NCBI GenBank assembly: GCA_015487455.1
Contig: WFPR01000238.1
Span: 1 to 6,560 of the forward strand
Length of the DNA: 6,560 nucleotides
Reading direction: 5' to 3'
DNA from: Candidatus Bipolaricaulota bacterium
GTDB taxonomy: Bacteria; Bipolaricaulota; Bipolaricaulia; RBG-16-55-9
In this document: positions 1-6,559 of the stretch, one piece after another
Position numbering within the stretch: position 1 is the first letter of the stretch
Layout: every line of letters starts with the position of its first letter
Translations under genes and position numbers: made by a program
Notes under the pieces: generated by a model
Seen by the model: the letters and a program-made list of their open reading frames with translations, nothing else
Told to the model about the DNA's origin: nothing
Database searches by the model: none

Positions 1-2032
1 CCTCCTTCCAGCCGGGGGGCGGCTCCTCGACGAACCCCTGGGCCGGGCGGGCCACCACCCCGAAGGCCGTCTCCGCCCAGGCTTGCCGGGCCCTGGGCAG
101 CGGGAAGACTGCCCTCAATCGATGATCTCGGGCTCTGTTCTCGAGGCGCACACGGACGTCGAGCCGGGGGACGGCCCGCTGGAGCGTGAGCTCCACCTCG
201 ATCGTGTGCTCCACGGTCCGATCAGATCGCCCCCGGCGGTCGGGGGTCAGACCCTCGGGGAGCGGCCAGCGCAGCTCGAGGCGCAGCGCTGCCCAGTCGG
301 GGCGCGCCTCCGCGACCGTGATCCGCGCGGCCGCGTCCCGCGTCGAGAGCCGAGGCCGATCGCCCGCGACGGGCATGAAGGTGTACTCGTCGCCGCGATC
401 CGCCTCGTCGACGAGGGCGTGCAGCCGCTCGTAGCGCCGCTTTGTCCGCTTGTCCTCCAGCGTGAACGTCCCGTCGGGATGGACCTCGACGCGCAACCGC
501 TCGTTCTCAAGCGTCCCGGCGCGGCCGTCGGGCTCGACGCGGGCGCGCACGCGCACGTCGGCTTCCGCGGCCAGCGTAAGGCCGGGATTGGGGTTCCCGC
601 GAGCGGGAGCGACGGGGCGGTGGCGGTAGAGGCGGTAGCCCAGCGGCGGCGCCTCCGCATAAAAGGCCACGCGCGCGTGGGGGACGTGCTTTACGCCGTT
701 CAGCACGTCCACGGAGCGCAGCGTCTCGCCTGTGACGACAACAGGGGCCTCGCGCCCGGCCTCGTCTTGAAGCGCCTGGGGCGCTCCGCCGGGCTGTAAG
801 GGCCAAAGGGCCTCCACGCGCCCGCGCCAGGGCCACGGGTGCGGGTTGAAGACGAGCACGCCCCGCCCGCTTCCCTCCTCCCCTTCCCCATCCGCCCGAA
901 CCCGGACGCGCCGGGCCAGCGATTGAGCGCCTTCTTCAACGACGGCCTCGGCGATCTGTTGGGCTTGGCGAAAGCGGGCTTCCACGTCGAGATGCGTCTC
1001 GTCGACGGAGCAGCCGCAGATGGAGTCGTGGGCGTGGTTCTGCAGCACCAAGCGCCACGCCTCCCTCAGCAAGCCCTCGGGATAGTCGGCCCCCAGCACC
1101 CAAGCCCAGCCCGCCAGCGGCTCCGCGTACCGCTCCAACAGCCGCTGCGCCCGATCGTTCTGCTGCTTCAAATAGACCCGAGCGGAGAGCACCCCGCTGA
1201 GCAGGAAGGCGTGCTTGCTCCCCCGCAGCTCGCCCCGCCAGCGCTCCAGCTCCCGCTCCTCGACGTGCCGCTGCACCCGCTCCCGGTAGTCCGTGAGCGT
1301 CCCCAGCTGTAGACGCCACCCCGGCCACCGCGCCCTCAGTTCCTCAAGGCGCTCCAAAAGGTCGCGCTGGGGGGCGACGTGGTCGGTGCCGTGCATCCAG
1401 AGCACCACGGGCGCCGTGGCCCGCTCCCTCAGCGCCCGAGTCAGTCGCTCCAGACGCCCCGGATCGTCCAGGCGGACGGCGTTCCCGTACTCCGCCGGGA
1501 AGCGGTGGACCCAGAGCGTGGAGCCGTCCAGTCCCTCCCACACGAACTCGCTCCGCTCGGGCCGTTCGCCCACCCCCCGCATAAGAAACGCGCTCCCAAT
1601 CCCAAAGCCTCGGAAGATCTGGGGCAGCTGGGCCACGTGCCCGAACAGGTCCGGCACGTACCCCTCCCGCATCGCCTTGCCGAACGCCTCCGCTTGCCGC
1701 ACCCCCCACAACAAGTTGCGCACCAGCGCCTCCCCCGACACCAGAAACTCGTCGGGCTGGGTGTACCACGGCCCGACGAGCAGCCGCCCCTCCTGGACGA
1801 AGCGCTTGATCGCGCTTGCGCGCTCGGGGCGGACGGCCAGGTAGTCCTCCAGGATGACGGTCTGGCCGTCCAGCAGGAAGACGAAGTCGGGGTGCGCTTC
1901 CAGCATCTCCAGCACTTGGTCCATGAGCGGCACGAGCAGGGCGCGGAAGCGCTGGAAGGGGAGGTACCACTCCCGGTCCCAGTGCGTGTGCGCCACCACC
2001 ACGATCTCCAGGCCCTTCGCCGTGCTCCCCAT
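1..2032 (-). CDS. GH38 alpha-mannosidase, 3' end cut off by window edge
   Basis: Hydrolyses alpha-mannosidic bonds with a zinc-dependent retaining mechanism (family knowledge). I translated the minus strand from ATG 2032 and found 677 uninterrupted codons to position 1. The N-terminal catalytic domain (about 8-260) has HTHWDREWY at 15-23, with H17 and D19 as expected zinc ligands. GPWYTQPDE at 87-95 supplies the likely nucleophile and ligand D94. PDLFGH lies at 127-132, and HGTDH at 214-218 holds the likely acid/base D217. A helical middle domain (about 268-345) ends in NHAHDSICGCS, with H335 as the last zinc ligand. A beta-sandwich region begins near FNPHPW (395-400). Bacterial members usually have about 850-1050 residues, so some 200-350 are missing. 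There is no signal peptide, so it is probably cytoplasmic and acts on imported sugar. ATG 2032 is the only ATG, GTG or TTG in frame between the permease stop and the HTHWD motif that gives a normal N-terminus. The nearest purine-rich Shine-Dalgarno-like run (2055-2047) is unusually far away. Family is confident; substrate (mannan fragment, N-glycan piece, mannosylglycerate or other) is not known. Confidence 0.95.
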   Translation of the reverse strand, partial: MGSTAKGLEIVVVAHTHWDREWYLPFQRFRALLVPLMDQVLEMLEAHPDFVFLLDGQTVILEDYLAVRPERASAIKRFVQEGRLLVGPWYTQPDEFLVSGEALVRNLLWGVRQAEAFGKAMREGYVPDLFGHVAQLPQIFRGFGIGSAFLMRGVGERPERSEFVWEGLDGSTLWVHRFPAEYGNAVRLDDPGRLERLTRALRERATAPVVLWMHGTDHVAPQRDLLERLEELRARWPGWRLQLGTLTDYRERVQRHVEERELERWRGELRGSKHAFLLSGVLSARVYLKQQNDRAQRLLERYAEPLAGWAWVLGADYPEGLLREAWRLVLQNHAHDSICGCSVDETHLDVEARFRQAQQIAEAVVEEGAQSLARRVRVRADGEGEEGSGRGVLVFNPHPWPWRGRVEALWPLQPGGAPQALQDEAGREAPVVVTGETLRSVDVLNGVKHVPHARVAFYAEAPPLGYRLYRHRPVAPARGNPNPGLTLAAEADVRVRARVEPDGRAGTLENERLRVEVHPDGTFTLEDKRTKRRYERLHALVDEADRGDEYTFMPVAGDRPRLSTRDAAARITVAEARPDWAALRLELRWPLPEGLTPDRRGRSDRTVEHTIEVELTLQRAVPRLDVRVRLENRARDHRLRAVFPLPRARQAWAETAFGVVARPAQGFVEEPPPGWKE

Positions 2033-2096
2033 GACGAGCGTGGCTTCCCCCCTCCGCGATGGACGAAGTCTCGGGTTGCGTCGGTTGCGCGCTGGG

Positions 2097-2930
2097 CTAG
2101 GACTTCGTCGCGCCGCCGAGCAGCCCGGCCAGCAGGTACCGCTGCGCGACGATCAAGAAGAGCAGCACCGGGGCCATCCCGACGACCATGGCGGCCGTCA
2201 AGGCGCCCCAGTCGATGCGATAGAGCTTCACAAACTCCATGATCACGAGCTGGACGGTCTTCAGGTCGTCGCTCAAGATGAGGATAAGGGCGAGCACGAA
2301 CTCGTTCCAAGCGAGGATGAAGGCGAAGATCGCCGCGGTGGCCAGGCCCGGCAGCGCCAGCGGGAGCGTCACCCGGCGCAGCACCCCCAGCCGGGTGCAG
2401 CCGTCGAGGAGCGCCGCCTCCTCGATCTCTGTAGGGATGCCGTCGAAGTAGTTGCGCAGCAGGAACGTCAGCAGGGGCAGCACCAGGCTCTGGTAGGCGA
2501 GCACCAACCCGACCCGGCTGTTGAGCAAGCCCAACTTGTTGAACAACAAAAAGAGCGGGATGACGCTGATGAGCGGGGGGATCAGGTAGAGCCCCAGCAC
2601 GCTCCCCAGCAGCACGCCCCGCCCCCGGAAGCGAAAGCGGGAGAAGGCGTAGCCCGCCAGGCTGGCCGCGATCAGGGCCACGACCGTCGTCGACCCGGCG
2701 ACGATCAGGCTGTTCACGATCCCCTGGCCCAGCCGCGTCTTGGTGAAGACGAAGGCGAAGTGCTCCAGCGAGAGCGTCCGGGGGAGCAACGTCGGCGGGA
2801 ACGCCACGACCTCCTCGGCGGGCTTGACGGCCGTGACGAAGACCCAGTAGATGGGCACGAGCGTGAAGAGGGTGTACGCGGCCAGGAACGCGTACACGAG
2901 GACGCTCCCCACCCGTCGGCGCGCGCTCAT
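2097..2930 (-). CDS. ABC sugar permease, MalG-type (CUT1 family)
   Basis: Second inner-membrane permease subunit of a carbohydrate ABC importer, 277 residues, the usual size for MalG-like proteins. A short basic N-terminus is followed by a first membrane helix (about 9-32) ending in PIYWVFVTAVKP, a typical opening for this subfamily. Further hydrophobic segments lie at about 71-95, 106-130, 140-160, 195-220 and 245-270. The cytoplasmic EAA loop, which docks on the ATPase, reads EEAALLDGCTRLGVLRRVTL at 170-189. The ATG at 2930 overlaps the stop of the upstream permease gene by four bases (ATGA). A GGGGAGGG ribosome-binding site (2948-2941) lies inside that gene, 10 nt upstream, so translation of the two is probably coupled. 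This fixes the start; the open frame continues further upstream but only as a shadow of the first permease. Substrate specificity cannot be read from this subunit. Confidence 0.95.
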   Translation of the reverse strand: MSARRRVGSVLVYAFLAAYTLFTLVPIYWVFVTAVKPAEEVVAFPPTLLPRTLSLEHFAFVFTKTRLGQGIVNSLIVAGSTTVVALIAASLAGYAFSRFRFRGRGVLLGSVLGLYLIPPLISVIPLFLLFNKLGLLNSRVGLVLAYQSLVLPLLTFLLRNYFDGIPTEIEEAALLDGCTRLGVLRRVTLPLALPGLATAAIFAFILAWNEFVLALILILSDDLKTVQLVIMEFVKLYRIDWGALTAAMVVGMAPVLLFLIVAQRYLLAGLLGGATKS

Positions 2931-3958
2931 GTCGTCGTCGCCCTCCCCACGGTGCGCAAATACAGCAGGGCCAAGGCCGCGTTGATCAGCAGCATCACCA
3001 GGGTGATGGCCGCGCCGTAGCCGAACAGCCCGTACTTGAAGGCGTTGTTGTACATGTACATCGCGGTGGTGAGGGTCGCGTTGGCCGGGCCGCCCTGCGT
3101 CATCACCAGGATCGTGTCGAACAGGTTGAACGTCCACATCGTGACGAGGATGAGGTTGATCGCGACGGCGGGGCGCAGCAGCGGCAGGGTGACGTGGCGG
3201 AAGGCCTGCCAGCCGGTGGCGCCGTCGACCTGGGCGGCCTCGTACAGCTCGTCGGGGATGTTCTTGAGGGCCGCCTCCAGGAACAGCATCGTGAAGGGCG
3301 TTCCACGCCAGATGTTCGCGATCACCAGCGCCCAGATGGCCATGGTCACGTCGTTGAGCCAGCGGACGGGGGGCAGCCCCAACGCCCGCAGCCCCGCGTT
3401 GATCAGCCCGAAGTTGTAGTCGTACATCCAAATCCAGCTGTAGCCGATGATGATCGCCGACAGGATCCAGGGGACGATGAAGACGGGACGCAACAGGCGG
3501 GCCGCCCCCGGCCGACGGTGGAAGATCAGCGCGATCAGCAACCCCAGCGTGAACTGCCCCACGATCGACCCCACGACGAAGTACAGCGACACCTTGAGCG
3601 AGTGGTAGAACAAGGGGTCGTGAAGCAGCTGCCAGTAGTTGCGAAGCCCGACGAAGGGCGCGCCCCTCAAGATGTTCGTGGAGCGCAGGTCCTGCAGGCT
3701 CACCCAAACGTTCCAGAGGAACGGGAAGACGGTGACGGAGAACAGCAGCGCCAGCATGGGCAGGACGAGCCAGTAGGGGAGCCACCGCTCGCCGAACGCG
3801 CGCCGAAGGAAAACGGGGAAGGGGAGGACCCCCCTTTGCGCGTGAGCGCCGGGGAGCCCTCCCCGCGCGTTCCGGCTTTCGGCGTCCGTCGTCGCGGGGT
3901 TGTCGTGCGCCACGCCCCGTCCCGCCCTTGGGTCGCCGTTCGGGCCGCGCGCCTCCAC
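2927..3958 (-). CDS. ABC sugar permease, MalF-type (CUT1 family)
   Basis: First inner-membrane permease subunit of the same importer. From GTG 3958 it has 343 residues, longer than the usual 290-310 because of a hydrophilic Arg/Gly/Pro-rich N-terminus of about 58 residues. The first membrane helix is at about 60-88, with the family-typical run LVLPMLALLFSVTVFPFLWN. More helices follow at about 121-146, 158-178, 205-228, 263-288 and 315-337. The EAA loop is YEAAQVDGATGWQAFRHVTL at 239-258, and TQGGPANAT near the end is also typical. It starts 26 nt after the binding-protein stop and overlaps the next permease by ATGA. GTG 3958 has no convincing ribosome-binding site. GTG 3913 (codon 16) is preceded by the purine-rich AAGGGCGGGACGGGGC and may be the true start, giving 328 residues. 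Family assignment is firm; the start is not. Confidence 0.93.
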   Translation of the reverse strand: MEARGPNGDPRAGRGVAHDNPATTDAESRNARGGLPGAHAQRGVLPFPVFLRRAFGERWLPYWLVLPMLALLFSVTVFPFLWNVWVSLQDLRSTNILRGAPFVGLRNYWQLLHDPLFYHSLKVSLYFVVGSIVGQFTLGLLIALIFHRRPGAARLLRPVFIVPWILSAIIIGYSWIWMYDYNFGLINAGLRALGLPPVRWLNDVTMAIWALVIANIWRGTPFTMLFLEAALKNIPDELYEAAQVDGATGWQAFRHVTLPLLRPAVAINLILVTMWTFNLFDTILVMTQGGPANATLTTAMYMYNNAFKYGLFGYGAAITLVMLLINAALALLYLRTVGRATTT

Positions 3959-3984
3959 CCGTGGAGATCGCAGCCGTTACGGGC

Positions 3985-5277
3985 TTACTGGCCCAAGATC
4001 CGCTCGACCTGCTGCGCGGCCTGGTCCAGGGCCGTCTTGGGGTCGACGCCCTGGAAGACGGCGGCGCTCATGGCCTGGAAGATCGCGTCGGCCACCTGGG
4101 CCCACTGCGGGATCGCCGGGCGGACGCGGGCCACCGAGGCCATCTTGGCGTAGAAGTCGAAGAACTCGATCTTCTCGGCCAGGACGGCGTTGTCGACCCC
4201 CGCCCGGACGGGCACGCGGGCCAGCGCGCCGTAGTACTCCGTCATGACGTCGGCGCGCAGGAACGCCTGGAGCACCGCCTTGGCCCGCTCAAAGCGCTCC
4301 GGGGCTTTGCTCGGGATCACGGCCGGGACGGTCATGATCCAGCCCCCGGCGAGGGTGACGGGCACCCGGCCCGGCTCGGAGACGGGCAGCGGCAGGACCG
4401 CGATCGTCTGCTGGCGCTCCCGGGGCGTCGTCCCGGGGAAGCGGCTCTCGCTCCCGGCCCAGTTCCCGTGCGGGTAGACGGCCCACTTCTTCTGGGCGAA
4501 GTCGTCGCCCCAGAACGTCTGCGTCTGCGGGTCGATGCCCGCCCGGACGCGATCCACGAGGAACTGCAGCGCCCGCACGCCCGCCTCCCCGTTGAAGGCC
4601 GGGACGAGCCGGCCGTCCCGCTCGACGAGGATCTCACCGCCCTCCTGCCACAGATAGGGGAAGAACTCGAAGTCGGGGGCCCAGCCGCCCGCCATGTCCA
4701 GCCAGCAGGCGCCGACCCCTTGAGCCGCCAGCGCGGCCTTGAGCTGCTGGCACGCCTTGATGAACGTGTCCCAATACAGGAGGTCGCCGGGGTTGACCCC
4801 CGCCTGCTGCAGCAGGTCCGGCCAGTAGAACGTCACCCGGACGTCCGTGTCGTACCAGAGGCCGTAGTACGTGCCGCTGGCGGGCGGCCACTGCGACCCG
4901 TCGCGGAACGCGGGGAACCAATCCCCCGCCGCGTCGGCGACGACGCCCGTCAGGTCCGCCAGGAAGCCGCCCTCGACGAACTCCCCCAGCCAGATCGAGT
5001 CGACCATGGTGAGGTCGGGCGCGACGCCGGGGTCTTGAGCCAGCAGGGTCGTCTGGAGCTTGGAGCGCAGGTCGCCGTAGGGGAACTCTTGCACCTGCAG
5101 GTCGACACCCGTGATGCTTTCAATAAGCCCCTCAACGGCCTCCAGCCCGTAGCCCTCGGACTGCCACAGGACCACCACGGGCTTCTGCTGCGCCAACCCC
5201 CCGCCCGTCGCGACCACAAGGCCCAGGGCCAGCACCGCCACGCCCAGCCAAACGCGCACACTCCGCCACACGCGCAC
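3985..5277 (-). CDS. Sugar ABC transporter substrate-binding protein (CUT1 family, SBP type 1)
   Basis: Captures the sugar outside the cytoplasmic membrane and delivers it to the two permeases encoded just downstream. It has 430 residues, normal for the family. A signal peptide spans about 1-29: basic start, hydrophobic core WLGVAVLALGLVVA, likely signal peptidase I cut after GLA-29. There is no lipobox cysteine, so it should be a soluble periplasmic or secreted protein rather than a lipoprotein. Family features in the mature part are KPVVVLWQSEG (32-42), YGDLRSKLQTTLLA (67-80), APDLTMVDSIWLGEFVEGG (86-104), YYGLWYDTDVRVTFYWPDLL (137-156) and LAGGWIMTVP around G312-W313. Several aromatic residues could stack on sugar rings. 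Cys176 and Cys191 could form a disulfide (inference). GTG 5277 is chosen because it is in frame with the signal peptide and has GGGGGG 7 nt upstream; an ATG at 5284 is out of frame. The ligand is probably a mannose-containing saccharide, inferred only from the GH38 neighbour. Confidence 0.94.
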   Translation of the reverse strand: MRVWRSVRVWLGVAVLALGLVVATGGGLAQQKPVVVLWQSEGYGLEAVEGLIESITGVDLQVQEFPYGDLRSKLQTTLLAQDPGVAPDLTMVDSIWLGEFVEGGFLADLTGVVADAAGDWFPAFRDGSQWPPASGTYYGLWYDTDVRVTFYWPDLLQQAGVNPGDLLYWDTFIKACQQLKAALAAQGVGACWLDMAGGWAPDFEFFPYLWQEGGEILVERDGRLVPAFNGEAGVRALQFLVDRVRAGIDPQTQTFWGDDFAQKKWAVYPHGNWAGSESRFPGTTPRERQQTIAVLPLPVSEPGRVPVTLAGGWIMTVPAVIPSKAPERFERAKAVLQAFLRADVMTEYYGALARVPVRAGVDNAVLAEKIEFFDFYAKMASVARVRPAIPQWAQVADAIFQAMSAAVFQGVDPKTALDQAAQQVERILGQ

Positions 5278-5284
5278 GGTTCAT

Positions 5285-5290
5285 CCCCCC
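5285..5290 (-). promoter_or_regulatory. Ribosome-binding site of the binding-protein gene
   Basis: A GGGGGG run lies 7 nt before GTG 5277, inside an A-rich stretch. It decides the start. The closer ATG at 5284 directly abuts the run and is out of frame with the signal peptide, so GTG 5277 is the better initiator. Confidence 0.6.
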
Positions 5291-5405
5291 TTTTAAGCTT
5301 TTGTCCCCTTGCCCGTAGGCTTTTTTCCCGCCGTTCCGCGCGGTCGTTCGGTCATCCCGACGGAGCGATCGCCTTTCACCCCCCTTCCGCGCCGCGGCCT
5401 GCGAG

Positions 5406-6482
5406 CTAGACGGAGGAGCACCCGCACGAGGCGCGGGGCACCAGCGTGCAAGGGACGCGGACGTGCTTGCCTGTTCGCGCCTTTCGCGCATCGTTGGGGT
5501 CGTTGCTGCAGGAGGGGTCGGGAAAGCTGAGCCGACGGAGGAGCAGCTGGACGGCCTCGTAGCCCAACCGCTCCTCGTGGAGGTCGATGGCGGCGATGGG
5601 CGGCACGTAGTAGCGGGTGAGCGCGGTGTTGTTGACGGCCAGCACGGCCACGTCGTCGGGGGCGCGCAGGCCCAGCTCGCGCAGCGCCCGCAGCGCCCCG
5701 ACGGCCTGGATGTCGCTCGTGGCCAGGAGCGCCGTGAACTCGAGCCCGCCTTCGAGCGCCGACAGCACGGTGGTGTACGCGTGCTCCTCCGTCATGTCCG
5801 ACGTCCAGACGAGCGCCTCGTCGTACGGGAGCCCCCGTTCGCGGAGCCCCTGGCGGTAGCCCTCCAGGCGGTCGAGGCAGAAGGTGAAGCGGCTCGGCCC
5901 GTTGAGGAGCGCGATCCGCTCGTGGCCCTTCTCCGCCAAGTGCTGAACGCCCAGGCGCCCGACCTCGACGTTGTCGTTGTCGACGTGGTCGACGGGGTTG
6001 ACGTGGGGCCAATCGCCCAACGGCCGCCCGAGGAAGACGACCGGGATCTCCGCCTCCTTCAGCGCGGGCAGGTAGGGCGGGTCGACGGTCGGGTTCGTGA
6101 GGATCAGCCCGTCGGCGCGGCGGCTCCGGAGGAGCGTCCGGATCTGCTCCGCGGCCTCCTCCTCCGACTCGACGATGTGGAGCGAGAGGTGGTGGCCCCG
6201 CTCCAGGGCCGCGCGGTGCATCCCCTGGAGCAGGCGCCCGAAGAAGCCCGCCGACGAGAAGAGGTGCTCCAGCGTCACGGGGATGAACAGGGCCAAGGTG
6301 CGGGTGCGCCCGTCGGCCAGGCTCTTGGCCACGGCGTTCGGGTGGTAGTTCAACTCACGGGCCGCTTGGAGGACCTTTTGGCGGGTCTTGGGGCTCACCA
6401 ACGGCTTGCCGTTGAGGGCCAACGAGGCCGTGGAGACGGAGACCCCCGCGCGCCTCGCGACGTCCCGGATGGTCGCGGCCAT
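5406..6482 (-). CDS. LacI-family transcriptional repressor
   Basis: Sugar-responsive DNA-binding repressor of 358 residues, a full family length. The N-terminal helix-turn-helix is TIRDVARRAGVSVSTASLAL (4-23). The hinge helix PNAVAKSLADGRT (48-60) carries Leu55, the position that intercalates at the central CpG of the operator in LacI and PurR. The effector-binding, periplasmic-binding-protein-like domain follows from about 62, with NDNVEVGRLGVQHLAEKGHE (169-188), R205 matching the inducer-contacting Arg197 of LacI, and TSDIQAVGAL (255-264). The usual aspartate of the VGxDD motif is Asn284 here, which may reflect effector choice. The C-terminus VPRASCG (348-354) is a family hallmark. ATG 6482 follows GGGAGG by 7 nt and begins exactly at the conserved HTH start; a TTG at 6527 would place the start inside the operator. 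The gene is first in the cluster and has its own promoter and operator, so it probably represses itself and the genes behind it. Confidence 0.96.
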   Translation of the reverse strand: MAATIRDVARRAGVSVSTASLALNGKPLVSPKTRQKVLQAARELNYHPNAVAKSLADGRTRTLALFIPVTLEHLFSSAGFFGRLLQGMHRAALERGHHLSLHIVESEEEAAEQIRTLLRSRRADGLILTNPTVDPPYLPALKEAEIPVVFLGRPLGDWPHVNPVDHVDNDNVEVGRLGVQHLAEKGHERIALLNGPSRFTFCLDRLEGYRQGLRERGLPYDEALVWTSDMTEEHAYTTVLSALEGGLEFTALLATSDIQAVGALRALRELGLRAPDDVAVLAVNNTALTRYYVPPIAAIDLHEERLGYEAVQLLLRRLSFPDPSCSNDPNDARKARTGKHVRVPCTLVPRASCGCSSV

Positions 6483-6489
6483 GCTCCCG

Positions 6490-6495
6490 CCTCCC
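6490..6495 (-). promoter_or_regulatory. Ribosome-binding site of the LacI-family gene
   Basis: GGGAGG lies 7 nt upstream of ATG 6482. It supports this start over the in-frame TTG at 6527. Confidence 0.75.
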
Positions 6496-6507
6496 GGCCC
6501 GGCTCGA

Positions 6508-6525
6508 GATCGAACCGGTTCGATC
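6508..6525. promoter_or_regulatory. Probable LacI-family operator
   Basis: GATCGAACCGGTTCGATC is a perfect 18-bp inverted repeat with no spacer, centred on the CpG at 6516-6517. LacI-family operators are typically CpG-centred palindromes of this length, often with a central AACCGGTT-like core, and the hinge leucine of the encoded repressor (Leu55) is the residue that wedges into that CpG. The site begins 4 nt after the -10 box and spans the expected transcription start near 6523, so binding would block initiation. That this repressor binds here is inference from position and symmetry. I found no second good copy in the window. Confidence 0.85.
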
Positions 6526-6529
6526 AAGA

Positions 6530-6559
6530 ACTATAGCAAAACCGTGGCGCCCCCGTCAA
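6530..6559 (-). promoter_or_regulatory. Sigma-70 type promoter of the operon
   Basis: On the minus strand TTGACG (6559-6554) matches the -35 consensus at five of six bases. After an 18-nt spacer, TATAGT (6535-6530) matches the -10 consensus at five of six. The A/T-rich patch stands out in high-GC surroundings. Transcription would start near 6523 and leave a leader of about 40 nt before the LacI-family start codon. No comparable promoter is visible further down the cluster. Confidence 0.8.

Noticed and set aside
83..799. Long plus-strand open frame
   Set aside because: It is antisense to the GH38 gene, whose minus frame carries clear catalytic motifs. The translation has no recognisable domain and a GC-driven composition. 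The same applies to the plus frames at 839-1312, 1379-2242, 1854-3020, 3194-4153, 3928-5409 and 5463-6536.
2033..2096. Possible intrinsic terminator between the second permease and GH38 genes
   Set aside because: There is no stable hairpin followed by a T run on the minus strand, and the short gap suggests cotranscription.
1441..2310. Minus-strand frame of 289 codons
   Set aside because: It overlaps the GH38 start and the second permease in another phase and is rich in Arg/Ser/Gly/Trp without any motif. The frame beginning at 2032 carries all GH38 motifs.
2931..2942. GAC trinucleotide repeat next to the second permease start
   Set aside because: It is only three to four units, lies within the coding end of the first permease, and is expected from GC-rich codon use.
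2931..3785. N-terminal extension of the second permease, giving a 562-residue protein
   Set aside because: The extension lies out of phase over the first permease and reads as low-complexity sequence. ATG 2930, with its ribosome-binding site and ATGA overlap, gives the normal 277-residue permease.
5360..5372. GCGATCGC palindrome in the leader, possible second operator
   Set aside because: It shares only the GATC-like core with the 6508-6525 site, lacks the AACCGGTT centre and is short enough to occur by chance in GC-rich DNA.
6483..6527. TTG start 15 codons upstream of the LacI-family ATG
   Set aside because: It would start inside the operator, at or before the expected transcription start, and adds residues ahead of a helix-turn-helix that already begins normally at ATG 6482.
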